Source: Isoetes taiwanensis (Eukaryota; Streptophyta; Lycopodiopsida; Isoetales; Isoetaceae). From it: DNA of 64,000 nt. A model generated the notes under the pieces. It made no database searches, was not told the DNA's origin, and saw nothing but the letters and a program-made list of their open reading frames with translations. Shown in pieces: positions 47,796 through 60,627 of this stretch. Position numbers and translations under genes: made by a program. The stretch covers positions 8,498,109 to 8,562,108 of the forward strand of contig JAJEKV010000004.1 in assembly GCA_021234155.1 (NCBI GenBank), written 5' to 3'. Positions within the stretch are counted from its first letter, which is position 1. Each line of letters begins with the position of its first letter.

Positions 47796-50700
47796 TTAAG
47801 CATCAACCTTTGGACCTGGATATGCTGGCAATTTCATGATCCGTTTATCCTCAATAGGTATTCCAACTGTGAAGTGATAAAGGCTCTGAAACATTTTACC
47901 TTTTAAACCTAGGACCTCGTGCACTGCAAAGAATATGCAGTAATAAGATTCCAGAAGAACGTACAGAAAGCATAGAGAAGCATTAAAGATAATTTCCACG
48001 TCTAATTACTCCTAAATTCCTACTTGTATGATAACCATAAAAGGAGCTACAAACTTAAAAGCTTTTGTTCCGAGTTCCAACAGTCACAGATCAATCGAGA
48101 TTTGAGTCTAGATTAATAGTTTATATCCTCGTCTACTCATATTTTCCATTAACTCAAATATTTGGCTAAGAAATGAAAACGATAAGTACCTGCGTCATCG
48201 AAATAGCAACCAATTCCAGTTGCAGAAAAACCTATAGCATGTGCTTCAAGATAAAGGACCTGTCCCAACATTCCTGCCTCCCAAAACAGTCGAGGATACA
48301 TCCAGGAACCTCTCTTTAATGAATCTTCGAAATGAGAAATCATCCCCAAAGAAAAGCATCCCTCACTTGCTATTTCCTGTTGCCATTCAATTAGATACAT
48401 TTGATTTCTAAGCCAGAAAAAACAACAGAAAACCTTGAATAAAAGCAGTAAATCGAAGAGTTAATTTTCTATCACTGTTTCAAGAATAATGTTTTAAGTG
48501 ACAAATACAAGTATTTTCTGGGTATTCAACGCTATGGTTTCCAATTTATGCTGAAGTGATAATCAGATGCAATGGAGTAGAGCTTGCGGAATAGCAACTG
48601 GGACTAAAGAAATAAGCGTCTGTTCAACAACGGAAATTTAATTTCTGGCACTAAAAGTGTCACATTCTTGTAAGCAAAAGAAAACATAGAATGAGCATGG
48701 CAATGACAACTCTTTCTCTATCCAATAAAGTTTAATCTACAACACCGATAATGGTCAAGTGTGGCAATCAGAAAGCATATCTTACTGTCTATATGTCAGT
48801 TGACAAAGAGTATTTAATAGAAGAGATATCTCACTAGAAAGAATCCCTCAGGCCATATGAATAAGACGATCTGTTTGCACTGTGGATGAATGTATGTTGC
48901 ATAAACATTGTCATTCGCCAATTGCAACGACAATCAGGTCTCTAAGAGGCCATCCAGTCCAACTAAAGACTATACATATAGGAAAGCAGATGAAATACTA
49001 TGGTTAATAACCCTCAGTTTCATTCAATTCTGCTGAATTATACTGGACTTGAGTACGAACACAAAGTGAGATACTTCCTGCCAATTTATGCAGGTCCGCC
49101 TCGCGTATAAACCTAAAACTGATAATTTTGGATCTTCAGTTTTGCTCAACTGATAGACAGCTGATGCAAGCCGTTTGCAGGGATAAAATTTACAGAAATG
49201 AAAAGGTTCTGCCAATGAAGTTGAATGGGACACAAGAAATAGCTTTAGTAGTTGCTGAGTAGTAGCTAGTGTTCAGCTTTAGGAAGTATATCCGATCAGC
49301 TATGATTATGTCATATTGCCGTTTTCATTGTAAAAGGCCATGTGCAGTAGAATGTTTGAGATATTGAGGGAGTCTAGACAAATTTCTTGCGTTTTTCTCA
49401 TTGCGTGCAACTGACCATTCATCATAATTCTTGTGCACTCTACTGATAGTAAACAAGAAACCTTCTTTGTGCAATGAAGCTAGACTAAAATGGAAATGGA
49501 GGGGGATGGTCTCAGATGAAAACACACGTCTAAGCCAAAATACCTACTCAATTAACCAACCTGGTGGCAAGAAAGTCTTTCTGCCAGTACTTGACAATCT
49601 GCAGTTACCAGCCTATAAAGGGGAAGAATGTCAGGGCAGCCTTCTGGTTTTTCCCAATCAAATGGTCGCATTGCCTCCCGAAGTGCCGTTTCATGTGCTG
49701 GATTCCGAATACAGAAGTAAATACCTTGTGGCAAACCAACAACCCTGTGCACGAAAATGGCCATGTGTAATTCTGGTTCCCAAGGAAGCGTTGTGAATGG
49801 TAGCTGTCCTTGCAGGCCTACAGAAGATTCAATAGAATTAAGTGTTTTCAAAAGAATTTGATAAAAGGCTGTCTGCTCCATGGTGTGCTTCCCATCCATT
49901 CTCACAGCACTTCTTCTCATGCGGATGACTTGGCGAGCTTTTAATGGCTTGTAAACAGATACATTATATGCAGACACAGGAATAGGAACTTTCACTAGAT
50001 TTTGATCCGAAATTGCAGGCGTTTCTGGCTTTTTTGAAGCTTCTGAAGCTTTGTATATGACTCCCCAAAGGACATGTTCTCTGCTGAGAATGTTTGCCTG
50101 ACCAATCCATGTTGATTGTGAAAGGCCAGAAATTGCGCTTGCAGATGGAAGGTAATTCAATAACTGGCTCTTCAGAATATGACGTTCTCCTGGAATAATA
50201 GCTATTATACAATCTCCATGCTCCTGTTCAAGTTGAGGAAAGTGCCCATGGGCAACTTCAATATCTGCCACTGGAATTTTTGCTGTAAGACCTAATAAAC
50301 ATTCAACATCATGAGAAGAAAATCTATCTAGAAGCACAGACTCCCAACCTAAAACCGCTGCTGCTATTGAAATTGCCCCAATAGCATGCCCCACATCATG
50401 GTTACAATATCTGAAGGCTCTTTCGCCATATTTCCAAGACTCACGCCAAAAAATGGATGACAATCCAATAAGAAAAGAACCATGAGGTAACCCATCCATC
50501 AACTTAGACCATAGCTCATTGTCAATGGTTGTTCGGATCTCAAGTGCATGCTCTTTGGGAGCATAGTGAGCAACAAACGGAGTTTCACATATCCCTTCCA
50601 CTGGACCACATATTACATAGCCCTCGGTTGGGTGCAAATTGCCACTACTAGGGTTTACTCGAAGGGACCATGTAGAAACCCCTGTTGATTTCCATGCAGA

Positions 50701-51108
50701 CAATGCCAATGAATCATACAACAATTGAGATAGTGTTTCTTTTGCCAATTCCTTGGGAACAATAGCTCCTTCTATCCATAAATCGGCGTAGAGCGAATCT
50801 GTTTCCAAAAACTTGGCTATATGTTGAAGAGGCAATTTGTGTGCTCCTGCATAGCGCCGGAAGGGATTGGGTTGATTTTTCCAGTCTAATCCATGGGGCC
50901 CTTTCGCATATTTACGAAAAGAATGCTTCGTCTGTTCATGATAGTTAATTAACACATCCATGGACAATGCTTCAGAATTGGAGGTAGATGACACTTCCGA
51001 TGCTACACACCTGTTCCCATTGCTACGAATTGGTGGCCTTAAATAGCGTCGTCCTCCTGCTCCCACTCTTGATGCTCCTGGCAAACAGGTACAGTAGCTT
51101 CTCAACAT
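47796..51108 (-). CDS. Nitroreductase-superfamily (SagB/ThcOx-type) FMN oxidoreductase-like protein, 3 exons
   Basis: Minus-strand exons 51108-49561, 48376-48190 and 47923-47796 (TAA) join in phase to 620 aa. The large first exon holds a nitroreductase-like domain with the SagB-type motif VNPSSGNLHPTEGYV near residues 150-165, CNHDVGHAIGAISIAAAVLGW near 240, and a second, similar half (GQLPFTTLPWEPELHMAIFVHRV near 435). Exons 2-3 complete it (YPRLFWEAGMLGQVLYLEAHAIGFSATGIGCYFDD, FQSLYHFTVG, PAYPGP). Known relatives are FMN-dependent oxidoreductases, and plant members are poorly characterised. Residues 1-45 are rich in Arg and Ser with almost no acids, suggesting a chloroplast or mitochondrial presequence. 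The gene converges with ACLB. Confidence 0.92.
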
Positions 51109-52226
51109 TGCTCAAATTCACAGAGCGCCATCTTCACACATTTCTTGAACACAGAATTTTGCATGGCTACCTATACAATATAGGAAAAACTACAAAGTAC
51201 CTTTATGTTTTGATGAATTTCATTTATGTTTTGATGAATTTCACAGACATACTACCCGACATACTACCCTGAGTTTACCTTGAGTTTAAATAAATTAGTG
51301 AGATGAGATGCCTTGGTCAACATATATCCTCTATAACTTTAACTTTCACTAAATGCCCTCTAGTTTTTCGTATTTCATGTAGCAAAGACGCCTATTTCTA
51401 TTCTCATTACCTTAAAGAAAGGCAAGACACCTTTCTGCTCCATTGACTTGCTCTCAGCCCATCGATTTTCTCTAGCGATTTGCAATGATTCTCTTGTCGA
51501 AAGCACTAATTCGATCCAATTTACAATAACAACTTATTGTAGCCAAATAAAATCAAGAAAGAGAATTTGTGGGAGTTAAGAAGTAGTGAAGGATGCAAAG
51601 CCAGAGATCATAGTTCATTCACATGCAGGGCCTAAGAGTATTTAGTGAATTTTGAAGCATTTGAAATTTGAAGGAAACTCATGTGGTGAAATTTGGGTAT
51701 GTGGTAAAATTTATCAAAACATATAAATATATTGGGTGGCCTTTCCTTTGTCGCACTTTATTGGTTCCCGGGTTTAACCGCGGCGCATCCTAGGAGCGAA
51801 TCACATGATTTGTCTGAAGAAGAAGAAGAAGAAGAAGAAGAAGAAGAAGAAGAAGAAGAAGAAGAAGAAGAAGAGATTTTAACGTCACGCCACAAGGCAG
51901 CGTCCTATCGGACATGTGACACTTTACAACACACCCAGATGGGTCCTGCCCCCACCACTTTACATTGCTGAAGTGGGTCCTTCCCCCACCAACTTTACAT
52001 TGCATGGCCACTTTCACAACGAGGCGTTGAACCTGTGACCTTGGGTATGGCAGTTTAACGTCTTACCACAGGACCCAAGAACCATTTTAGCTCGATCGTG
52101 ACATGACACCTATGTCGCATATTTTATTTTGTGTTTTTCATCTCCTGATCGTGTGTTCCACACACCTGCAGATCTGGTCTACACATCTGAACGTGCATCT
52201 GACCCCACACGCTTTACGAAGTAGCT
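51109..52226. other. 5' flank of the nitroreductase-like gene, with a GAA microsatellite
   Basis: No gene is seen. TTTATGTTTTGATGAATTTCA is repeated in tandem at 51202-51242, and CATACTACCC(T/G) twice just after. The open frames over the GAA repeat are pure repeat artefacts. Confidence 0.6.
51816..51875 (+). repeat. (GAA)n microsatellite, about 20 units
   Basis: An uninterrupted GAA repeat followed by AACGTCACGCC. Confidence 0.97.
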
Positions 52227-52530
52227 GTGATTAGCTCGAGCTAATCACAACTAACACGAATTTTCCTCCAGAATGGTACTTTCTGATGCAATACATGTGG
52301 AACATCCCACATGCGAACATAATTAATGCCCACACGTAAATAAAGCTCCAACATGCTGGTGCACGCGAAATGTGTGATTATCTTGAGCTAATCACAGTGC
52401 AATAAATGCATAATACATGTGAAAACATCATTTCATTGATGCATCACTAGCCTGCTTTCCCGTGCCACGTGCCCGAGCTAATCACATGATTGTCTCAAGC
52501 GAATCATAGTGGCAAGCTCGAGCTAATCAC
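52227..52530. repeat. Cluster of GAGCTAATCAC palindromic motifs
   Basis: A perfect 22-bp palindrome GTGATTAGCTCGAGCTAATCAC occurs at 52227-52248. An imperfect copy lies at 52374-52395, a half-site CGAGCTAATCAC at 52474-52485 with ATGATTGTCTCAAGCGAATCAT at 52486-52507, and GCTCGAGCTAATCAC at 52516-52530. The motif is A/T-core homeodomain-like (TAATCA), but no function is shown. Confidence 0.85.
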
Positions 52531-52634
52531 GCCGCGCTAAGGTACAGGAGAGCCAATATTAGCATCGTTTCTTTTTTGGTGAGCTATAATCTGATGCTGC
52601 CATATTGCACTCTTCTACAATTGAACTAAATTGA

Positions 52635-54303
52635 ATGGGTTTTTATCGTTCATGAAGACCAATAGACCTATAGGGCGCCCAAACAAAGAGCACAATAGGC
52701 ATATTACTATCCAGGAATTAAACACCCCCGTCCTGAAGGATTGTTGCGAGAAAAATATTAGCAATAAGCATACTGAGAAAGTGTACATTAGTACATGTCA
52801 ATGGAGTGCCTAAGGATACAACTGAGTGCGCATATCCATCACCATCCAGAGATATGATTCTAGCGTCCCCACTAAAGCCACGTGCAAAATCACATGGAGC
52901 GATTGGTTAGGCTGGACCAACTCAGCATAGCGTGCCTTGATAGATCCAAATGCTGGACATTTCTAAAGAGTGTGATGGTCATCCTTAATAATTCCTAGCT
53001 GGCAACATTGGCAGAGCATGTCCTCTTGCACTTCTCAGATCCATCTGCCTGTCTCAATTTGGAGGCAGTGAGCACTGGTGTGGGTGAACGCAATGAGTCT
53101 ATTATGCTTCATTAGAGGTAAATGTGTTCGCAAATACCGTTGTGGACCCCACTCAAGCATCGGATTGATCTGGTTTTTGTAGTGTGCCATTTTTACCGGC
53201 TTCAAAGCCTCAGCATCCCAAAGCTTGCTGAGAAAGCATGCATCAAGATATTATTTCAGGTGATTGTAATCCTCCTCAGTTTATACCTTATGCACCTACG
53301 CTCCTGAACATTCCATCTAGAGAGCCAATTAGCTCGCTTCTCCTTCCAGCAGGCTTTGAGGTGTTGCGGACCCATGTCCATCGTATAGGTGAGGTTTAAG
53401 AGGTGAGTCTTGCCCATGCTGATACCTTCTGAAAGTATATGAGGTGATGTTCTCCTATAGCCCTCTGTACAAGCAAGAAATTAGTCTCCTATAGAAGTAT
53501 TTGATACGAGATCGTGGACTTGCCTCTAAGTACTCGAGCCAGAAATGGCTTTTGAACCCTTTCTAAGTCATTCTAGGTGGCAAATGATACCTGTGGTCCC
53601 CACACCTTCACATCATATAGAAGAACAGTCTATACTAAGACACCGAACAAGCGTGACTGGTGGGCCTAGTCATAAAACTTTGCTTTATAACTATTGTTCT
53701 GCATTGCATATATCACCTTCCAGTCTGCCATCACTCATTGCATGATAGAAGTGTCTCAAAATGTGGTAGTACCAAACTCTACTCCCAGATACTTGTAGAT
53801 GGGCACAACCTCCACATGTTGACCTTGATAAATGAAGGAGGGTGGCCTTAATTGACATGGGCCAGATGAGAATCACCTTAGTCTTCGCCAAATTGACGCG
53901 CATTCTACTGGCCTGACCGAAAGTATCCAGGGGAGTTGTTGCATGTCGGCTGAGGTGTAAGAGCTAAGGGGTCCACATCGTTGGCATACATGAGCTGTCG
54001 GATGACATGTGCATAAGTTGAGCCCCTCTATCCCCATTTTAAAACAAGCTAGCCTATAGCTGATCAATATATAAGCCAAACAACGCTGGAGAGAATGGGC
54101 ATTTTTGGCAGATCTCAACAATACTGACGGTGGCATTCGGGTTGAGCATGTTTCGTACAAATTGTATACTGCATTTTGCAACTCCAAAGAGACTCTTAAC
54201 TGCATCAATCTCTCCCATATCTTTCTTTAGGTACCGTGTTAGAAGCCTTCGCAAAGTAAAAGAAGCAACAATATAGGCCATGCCAACGGTTTTAGCTGTC
54301 TTC
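52635..54303 (-). mobile_element. Decayed LINE with reverse transcriptase remnants
   Basis: The minus strand from 54281 downward shows degenerate RT motifs in several frames: CPFSPALFGLYIDQL (about 54065), a YADD-like zone near 53970, and MRVNLAKTKVILIW (53903). Further down comes DNA similar to the 39746-40168 LINE C-terminus (52900-53200). The 3' end near 52635 reads GGTCTTCATGAACGATAAAAACC on the minus strand, the family's terminal word. It is interrupted or bounded on its upstream side by the CACTA element at 54307. Confidence 0.8.
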
Positions 54304-54306
54304 TAT

Positions 54307-56583
54307 CACTACTACAAAGGGGGTGGTTAGTGACGTCATTAGCGACATAAAATTGTTGTCTTAGCAGGTTGGACATCGCATATAAATGTCTTGAAAACGT
54401 TGCACAAATGTTGCAAATGACGTCGCATAGAATTTGCCGCCTCGCTATGTCGTGTCGCAGGTCAAGCGTCGTTTGTGACGTCCACGATGTCAGTGTAACG
54501 TCCTTAATACATTGGAGTTACGTGGTTATCATGTCGCACATGAGACATTGCTTATGACGTCTAGAGCATACGACGTGTTTGCAACATCTAGGACATCAGT
54601 GTAATGTCAGTTTTATGTTGCATACTATACTTTGAGGACATTGGTGTAACATTATTCACATGTCTATATATGCATGCTCCTTTAAATTGATTTGCGACAT
54701 TTTACATTGCTTAAACATTCGTAACATGTGATTTTGCTTTAAAAGCACGTCGCTGACATATTATGAAAGCGTACATAAGACGTTCAAAAGAACCTTACTG
54801 ATCGTCACATGGACAACCACAGAACATTGCAAACATATTGTTAAAATGGCTTTAAAACGTTCTTTTTACATTATAAGCACAACCTCCCAAATGTTTTAAT
54901 ATATATATGTATTAATAAATGGTTGCCACGTCAGTTTATCATGACATTTAATGAAGGCGCTTCAGATAAATTGTCAAGATGATCCCATATCTCCCCTAGC
55001 TTTTTAGGCCAGCCCACATTTCTAAGGTATGAATCAACCAAACCGGCTATATTTACAAGTAGAATAGAATAGAATAGAATAGAATAGAATAGAATAGAAT
55101 AGTTTTTGTAACAGTGTATCAAGTGCATCAACTGGCATGCTAGATGTCCTCTCATAGAATGATATCATGCAATAGTTTGTATAAGTAATTTTGCATTTTG
55201 ATCTTCCTCCACTTCTTAGTACCATTAACCTAAACTCCAAGGAGAAGATGTCTTTGTTATTTGCATCCAACTAATGCACTAGCTAGCAAAGATATGATAA
55301 CAATGCAAGTAACGACAGATAACCTAAAAGTCAATCTTAGATCTTCACCCTTCGAACTTCAGAAATTACTAATCAATTCCTAAAACCCATTTAACTGTGC
55401 AACTGTGCAAAACCAGCTGCTTACCTCATCTATATTAGAGTTTAGTCTATTATTTCTAAATTTTTGCAACTTGAATAGTTATTATATCCACCTCTTTTTA
55501 TAAAGGCAATTGCCAATTAAGAAAAGCTTCAAGATAATCTGCTTTAAGCACATGGACCACATCTTGAAATCAGCAAAGCACAATAAAAGCATATATTGAA
55601 AGCATGCACCTGCAAGACCTACATCTATTCTTGCTCTGTCTCAATATGTTGTTTACCATAACTTCACATGGCATATGCCCAAATGATTCACGAAGGAACT
55701 ATAAGCAAAAAAACATAAAGTTTCAAACCATAATTAAACAGCTAGAAGAGCATTATTCTTTGTCTACATCTTAAAGACTATGTATGTCTTATAATAAACT
55801 TAAAGATGTGGACTATTAAGTCTAAGCACCACCCATATAATATAAAGCTTTCTATCCCATACAATCCAAAGCTTAAAACTGCCTTGCCCCACTAATTTGC
55901 AAATAACACTAGCCACATACCAATCGACCACCAGCAAACTAGCACATATCTCAGTTCCTCCAGCTATGTGACAGCCCTACCAATCTAAGCAAACAAAGTT
56001 AACAATCTGCCTTGGGGCCCATACAAGGGCTAGAACAACCCAAAACATCACCAAATATAATGGAAACAGTATAAAACTTGGGCAAAACCTAGATGAAACT
56101 ATGACTTGGCCCTTAGGCCAGACAATCAAATTAGGCTTTATGTACCATCGCAAAACACAAGAACAAATGGAAATAACAACATAGAGAAGAACATGGCTAT
56201 ACAAAAACTGTCCATGGATCAGAAGGCCACTGATACCTAATGATAGCCTGACCTTCCCTTTATACGGTCCACTTCCGTCGCAGATGAGCTTCTCGTACCC
56301 GACATAATTCTTCTTTCTGTCTGCAGAGTTGTGATGGAGTTAAATCCTCTTGGACAGAAAAGGTGGTCCCTTTGCAATGTGGTACATTTTGCGATGTGGC
56401 ATGTTGCAACTGTAACACGGGCCATTGTGATGCCTGCTTAGATGTCTTTATGGCGACATCGGACATCTTATGCACTATGTAGTGAACCTTAGCAATGTCA
56501 TGAGAATGCGTGATCATTTTTCGACGTTGACGTCGGCTATATATTACAAACCGATGTCGTTAATAGCCCGTCTTCTAATAGTG
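54307..56583. mobile_element. Non-autonomous CACTA DNA transposon (2277 bp)
   Basis: It starts CACTACTACAAA and ends TTCTAATAGTG, so the two ends are inverted CACTA termini, flanked by a 3-bp duplication TAT (54304-54306 and 56584-56586). The subterminal regions are rich in GACGTC, GTCGCA and GACATC words, for example TTAGTGACGTCATTAGCGAC near the left end and the complement of TAACGACATCGG near the right. Such subterminal repeats bind the transposase in this superfamily (En/Spm). No transposase is seen. Orientation is unassigned. Confidence 0.92.
55061..55102 (+). repeat. (AGAAT)n pentanucleotide repeat inside the CACTA element
   Basis: Eight units and a partial one, followed by TTTTTGTAACAG. 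The same pentamer is the 3' tail of the LINE at 39556, so it may mark a very short LINE 3' end carried inside the transposon. Confidence 0.9.
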
Positions 56584-56586
56584 TAT

Positions 56587-59129
56587 CAAAGCTTACAATG
56601 TGAATACTCCAAAAAATGGTTCACCAAGCAAAACATATATATGTATGACTATTTTATAATGGTTTATATGATTTAGGACATGTAATTAATTTTTTGTATA
56701 GAGTTTATTTATAGAGCACAATTTATTCTTTTATGGCATTTTCTTACTATGGCTGACCCAACGCCTTTACGGTTTTCTCTAGTGTGCTTGATATGCAAGC
56801 ATCGCGACACCCATTTTAGGGTTGCCCCTTCTCAAGTAGGGTCTACATGAATTTTTGCCATCGTCAAACCTTGGCCACTCCAGTGCCATGCCCTTTATCA
56901 TTCTCAAATCCCTCTCTCTCTTATTTTTTGTAATTTGATTTGCTTAATGAACCGTTCCACTTTGGTCATATTGTATTTCGACATAATATTTTCTTAGCAG
57001 ACTATGGTTGTGAGATGCTTGCGTTAGCCCTATCAGCCTTCAAAACAATGTACTCATAGCAATGCAAGTTATGCAATGTCAATTTGACATCAACAGAATA
57101 AAGGTTATAAGAGCTTAGATCATGTGATTATGCATCTTAAAGCAACACCAATACAAGAAATCTGAATGTAAGAAAGATTAAGTTTAAAGTTCTTGACTAA
57201 AATTTTGCAAATAGATATATGCAACAACAAATAGCCATAGTTTATATGTACTAGATTGTGTGATTCAAAATAGTTCTTGAATTGCATGCCTTTGAGTTGC
57301 TGTGCGATAATAGAATATTGTTAAAGGTTCCAAAGTGCTCCTAGACAGAGGCACTTTTTAATAATAAAACAAAAAATAGAAAACAAAGGCAAACCTAGAA
57401 GATATCCCTGTTATTTGATTTATTTGATCGAGAAATAGGGTTACAGAATTGACAGGAAGAACCAATGGGGATTGCCAGGAATTCATTTACTAATAAGATA
57501 ATGTAATCCAAAATTCCTTTATGACAGGCAGATAAGAAATTAAATAGACTGCTTGCTTCTTACATCCTAATAGCTAGCGTAGTGTAATGGCACTGATAAA
57601 ATTTTAAATAATGAAACAACAAATGCATAGAAACGAACTAAGCACATCTATCTTATCCTCATTGCCGCAATGGGAGGTGAACCAATAGGACTAGGTGCCA
57701 AAATATACACTGCCCAGAAGATGCAAAATGCTTCCGTGTCAAATTTCCCACTAAACTGCTGGCTCGTGAAAGAATGATTAGAAAGGTAATCTAAAGAAGC
57801 AGATAGATAATAGCAGCCCATGACTCTGGCATCCTCTCAACCCTGAGTTTGTGACAATAGCATACGGGCAGACACATTGCCATATTTTTCTTGGAGGCTC
57901 GTTCAAAAAAAAGTTTCTCTTGTTATGAAGCACCAAAGCATAACCATATGAGGATGAAAACAAAACATCCAAGACCTACAGAGAGCAAGCACCAAATAAT
58001 TAAAAAAAAAAAAAATCCATAGAGAAAAAAGTAAAAAAGCGCCCAAAGTCATGCTTGAAATGGAGCTATGCTATAGGTGAGTCGCAATCCGATCTCCACA
58101 ACCACTATCGGCCCGAGTGGGACAAAGAAAACTAATTGCTAGGCTGAGTTATGGCAGCTAGAAAAGAGAGGACGAAAGGTATATTCGAGAAGGGTACGAA
58201 AGACAAGAGGGAGAGCGGCGGGACATAGAGCATACCTTATACGATGACCAAAAACATCTTGAAATAACCTTGGACCCCTCCTGTAGAGGGGCATCTTAGA
58301 TTCTAACCCTAACATACACAATGAAAGGGCAACACTTAGTTGTTCCTTATGTATATGTATGGAAATGATGCTTAAAGATCCACTTCCGTACACGTATATA
58401 ATCTATGCACTGTTTTAAATGTGTCCCCTTCCCTCCCGGGGTTGGCACCGAATAACCTATTCTGGCAAGATCCTCTGGTGGCCTGAGTAGGATGAGTTAG
58501 CTGTATAGTAGGTGCAGATTCACCATTTCATAGCAGTAAATTGGCAGATAAAGGATTGGAACGACCAATTCATTATTTTGTAACTTGGGACACACTAATA
58601 TATTGGTCATTTGAGTTCCATGGATGAAGGATTTTGGCCAATAAAATGGCCACTTTTAGCATAGGAACATTCCCTAGAGAATAACAACTTTGCCATATTC
58701 TTGAGGATTTTTATAGAGCTTATACTTATTTAAAAAACGTATTAATAGTAATATATCATAAATGATAATGATTTTTTATAAACAAGTATTTTTGGACTAT
58801 GATAGCAAAAGAATCTACTCCTTTGGGTCTATTAACATATAGCTTGGGCTTTCAGATTTATGTGAGCATATTATTTAAGGTGTTAGAATCAAATTATTGG
58901 GAGATTGCCATCTAAATTTGTTGTTTGTCTAAATTTGACCACTTCAAGCTCTAAAAAGTTGAAGAAGGAATCGCCATTTAGGTTATTGCAAAAAAATAGC
59001 CAAAATGGCCATTTCAGTCTTCATGTCGACAACTAAATCATATAAAGAATGGCCAATTCACTTCACTTAGAAAAAATTATAAGGTGCTTAAATTTTTCCC
59101 TATCCAAGAGGATCATAAAGCTGCAGGAA
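56587..59129. other. Intergenic, AT-rich, no gene seen
   Basis: Read in both directions without finding a coding domain. An A13-14 tract lies near 58001-58014. Small open frames (for example 58139-58393, minus) show no recognisable features. Confidence 0.55.
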
Positions 59130-60480
59130 ATATTGTATCATTGTTTGGAAGAGATGTTCCATGTAGGCTTCCGTAGTATTGTTTTCCAAAATGTCTTAGG
59201 ATGATGGTAAGGTGATAGGACATTTTCTACTGATGCTTTGCAATGTACTGGGCCTTTTTGCATTTGAGGAAAGTTTGATATTGTTTGTTGGCTTGCTTTC
59301 GCAAAGTGGAGCCAGTAACTAATCAGACCCGGCACCTAAGTTCCTTACATCTAGCATCAAACCACTTGTTTTGAGGAAAGCTTGCCATACAGAGGGCCTT
59401 TGTGATCTCTCAACAGTAGTCAGGAGTATAGTGATCAACTAGCCAGTCTTGTGCTGTAATGTGGGAAGCTGCAGAATTCTTGCTAGCTCATCTATGAGCA
59501 TCTTGGCATAGGACTCCACGCAATCATAATCCAAATGCTGTTAGACACGTGGGGTGTAGGCCATGGGATATAAATAGGCTGCCATGTTATATGAAGGGAG
59601 AGGAACTGATGCTCGAATCCACCTCTTCTCTACTATATGTGCTGATGCAAATGTGTGACAAGGTGCAGATCTTATTCAGCCATCAATGAGCCTCCCCATC
59701 CCTATGGACATGTGTAGATGGAGGAGGATGGCCACGATATAAGGCCACTGCAAATAAAAGAGTCAAAGATATTGCACATCTGGAGCAACTGCCTACAGTA
59801 TCTTATCATCTGACGCATGTGTCCAAAAAGTTTGTATGGGCAGAGCTGTAATATGTCCTCAGCCAGGGCGTCGATTTTTGTTAATTGTTCTATTCCAATG
59901 CATGCATTGAAGTCTCCAACTAGGATCACATGCCCTAACTGCATGTATTGTTTCATGTCATCATAGGAATCGACATATAGAAGTTTTGAGTCTGCATGTG
60001 GGAAGTAACAAATTGTAGTACACTGCGATTCTGCACTCATACCCACGTGTAATGATTATGTTTGTCCATCTTGTGGAGGTAGATTGAAGGTGCCAAGACA
60101 CTCTGATAATAGTACACTATGCCATGCATGTCCCCTCTTGCCTGTGCACTTATTGAACTATGAGTAGAGTTAATAGCCCGTCAGATCCAATAGCCTATGT
60201 CTAGCATGTTCTGAGGTATCCCTTACGCGTATTAGCTCTCATCAATGGGATTCATGTTACAGTAATGTGAGGTCATGGTCTACATATAAAGAGGTGCCCT
60301 TCAACTTCATTCTCTGGTGTAGCATAGCATCTCCTATCAGTGCATCTGCCATAGTTAAATTCACAATATCTGGTCTATCGAGACGGTGAATACCAAGATA
60401 AGTTGCCCTAGCAATGTGTACTAAAGCATGAACCTTCATCCTGGAAAGGACCATGGTTTGGAGCAGTTTATTGCGGCTCT
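59130..60480 (-). pseudogene. LINE fragment: AP-type endonuclease and linker, decayed
   Basis: On the minus strand, RLDRPDIVNLT (about 60370-60400) and GHVILVGDFNACIG (about 59900-59940) match the start and the GDFN motif of LINE endonuclease domains. Further on, HHPKTFWKTILRK near 59200 resembles the segment between endonuclease and RT. Stops and frame changes separate the pieces. RT itself is not seen to the left, so the copy is 3'-truncated or rearranged. Confidence 0.72.
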
Positions 60481-60493
60481 CTCCAGCTTTTTC

Positions 60494-60627
60494 AAGAAGA
60501 AGAAGAAGAAGAAGAAGAAGAAGAAGAAGAAGAAGAAGAAGAAGAAGAAGAAGAAGAAGAAGAAGAAGAAGAAGAAGAAGAAGAAGAAGAAGAAGAAGAA
60601 GAAGAAGAAGAAGAAGAAGAAGAAGAG
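60494..60627 (+). repeat. (GAA)n microsatellite, about 44 units
   Basis: A perfect AAG/GAA repeat of about 134 bp sits at the upstream (5') side of the LINE endonuclease fragment. The poly-Lys, poly-Arg and poly-Leu frames over it are artefacts. Confidence 0.97.

Noticed and set aside
49431-49796. 121-codon plus-strand frame opposite the nitroreductase-like gene
   Set aside because: It is the antisense shadow of a well-supported minus-strand exon.
51732-52017. Poly-Glu and poly-Leu reading frames
   Set aside because: Same artefact over the 51816-51875 GAA repeat.
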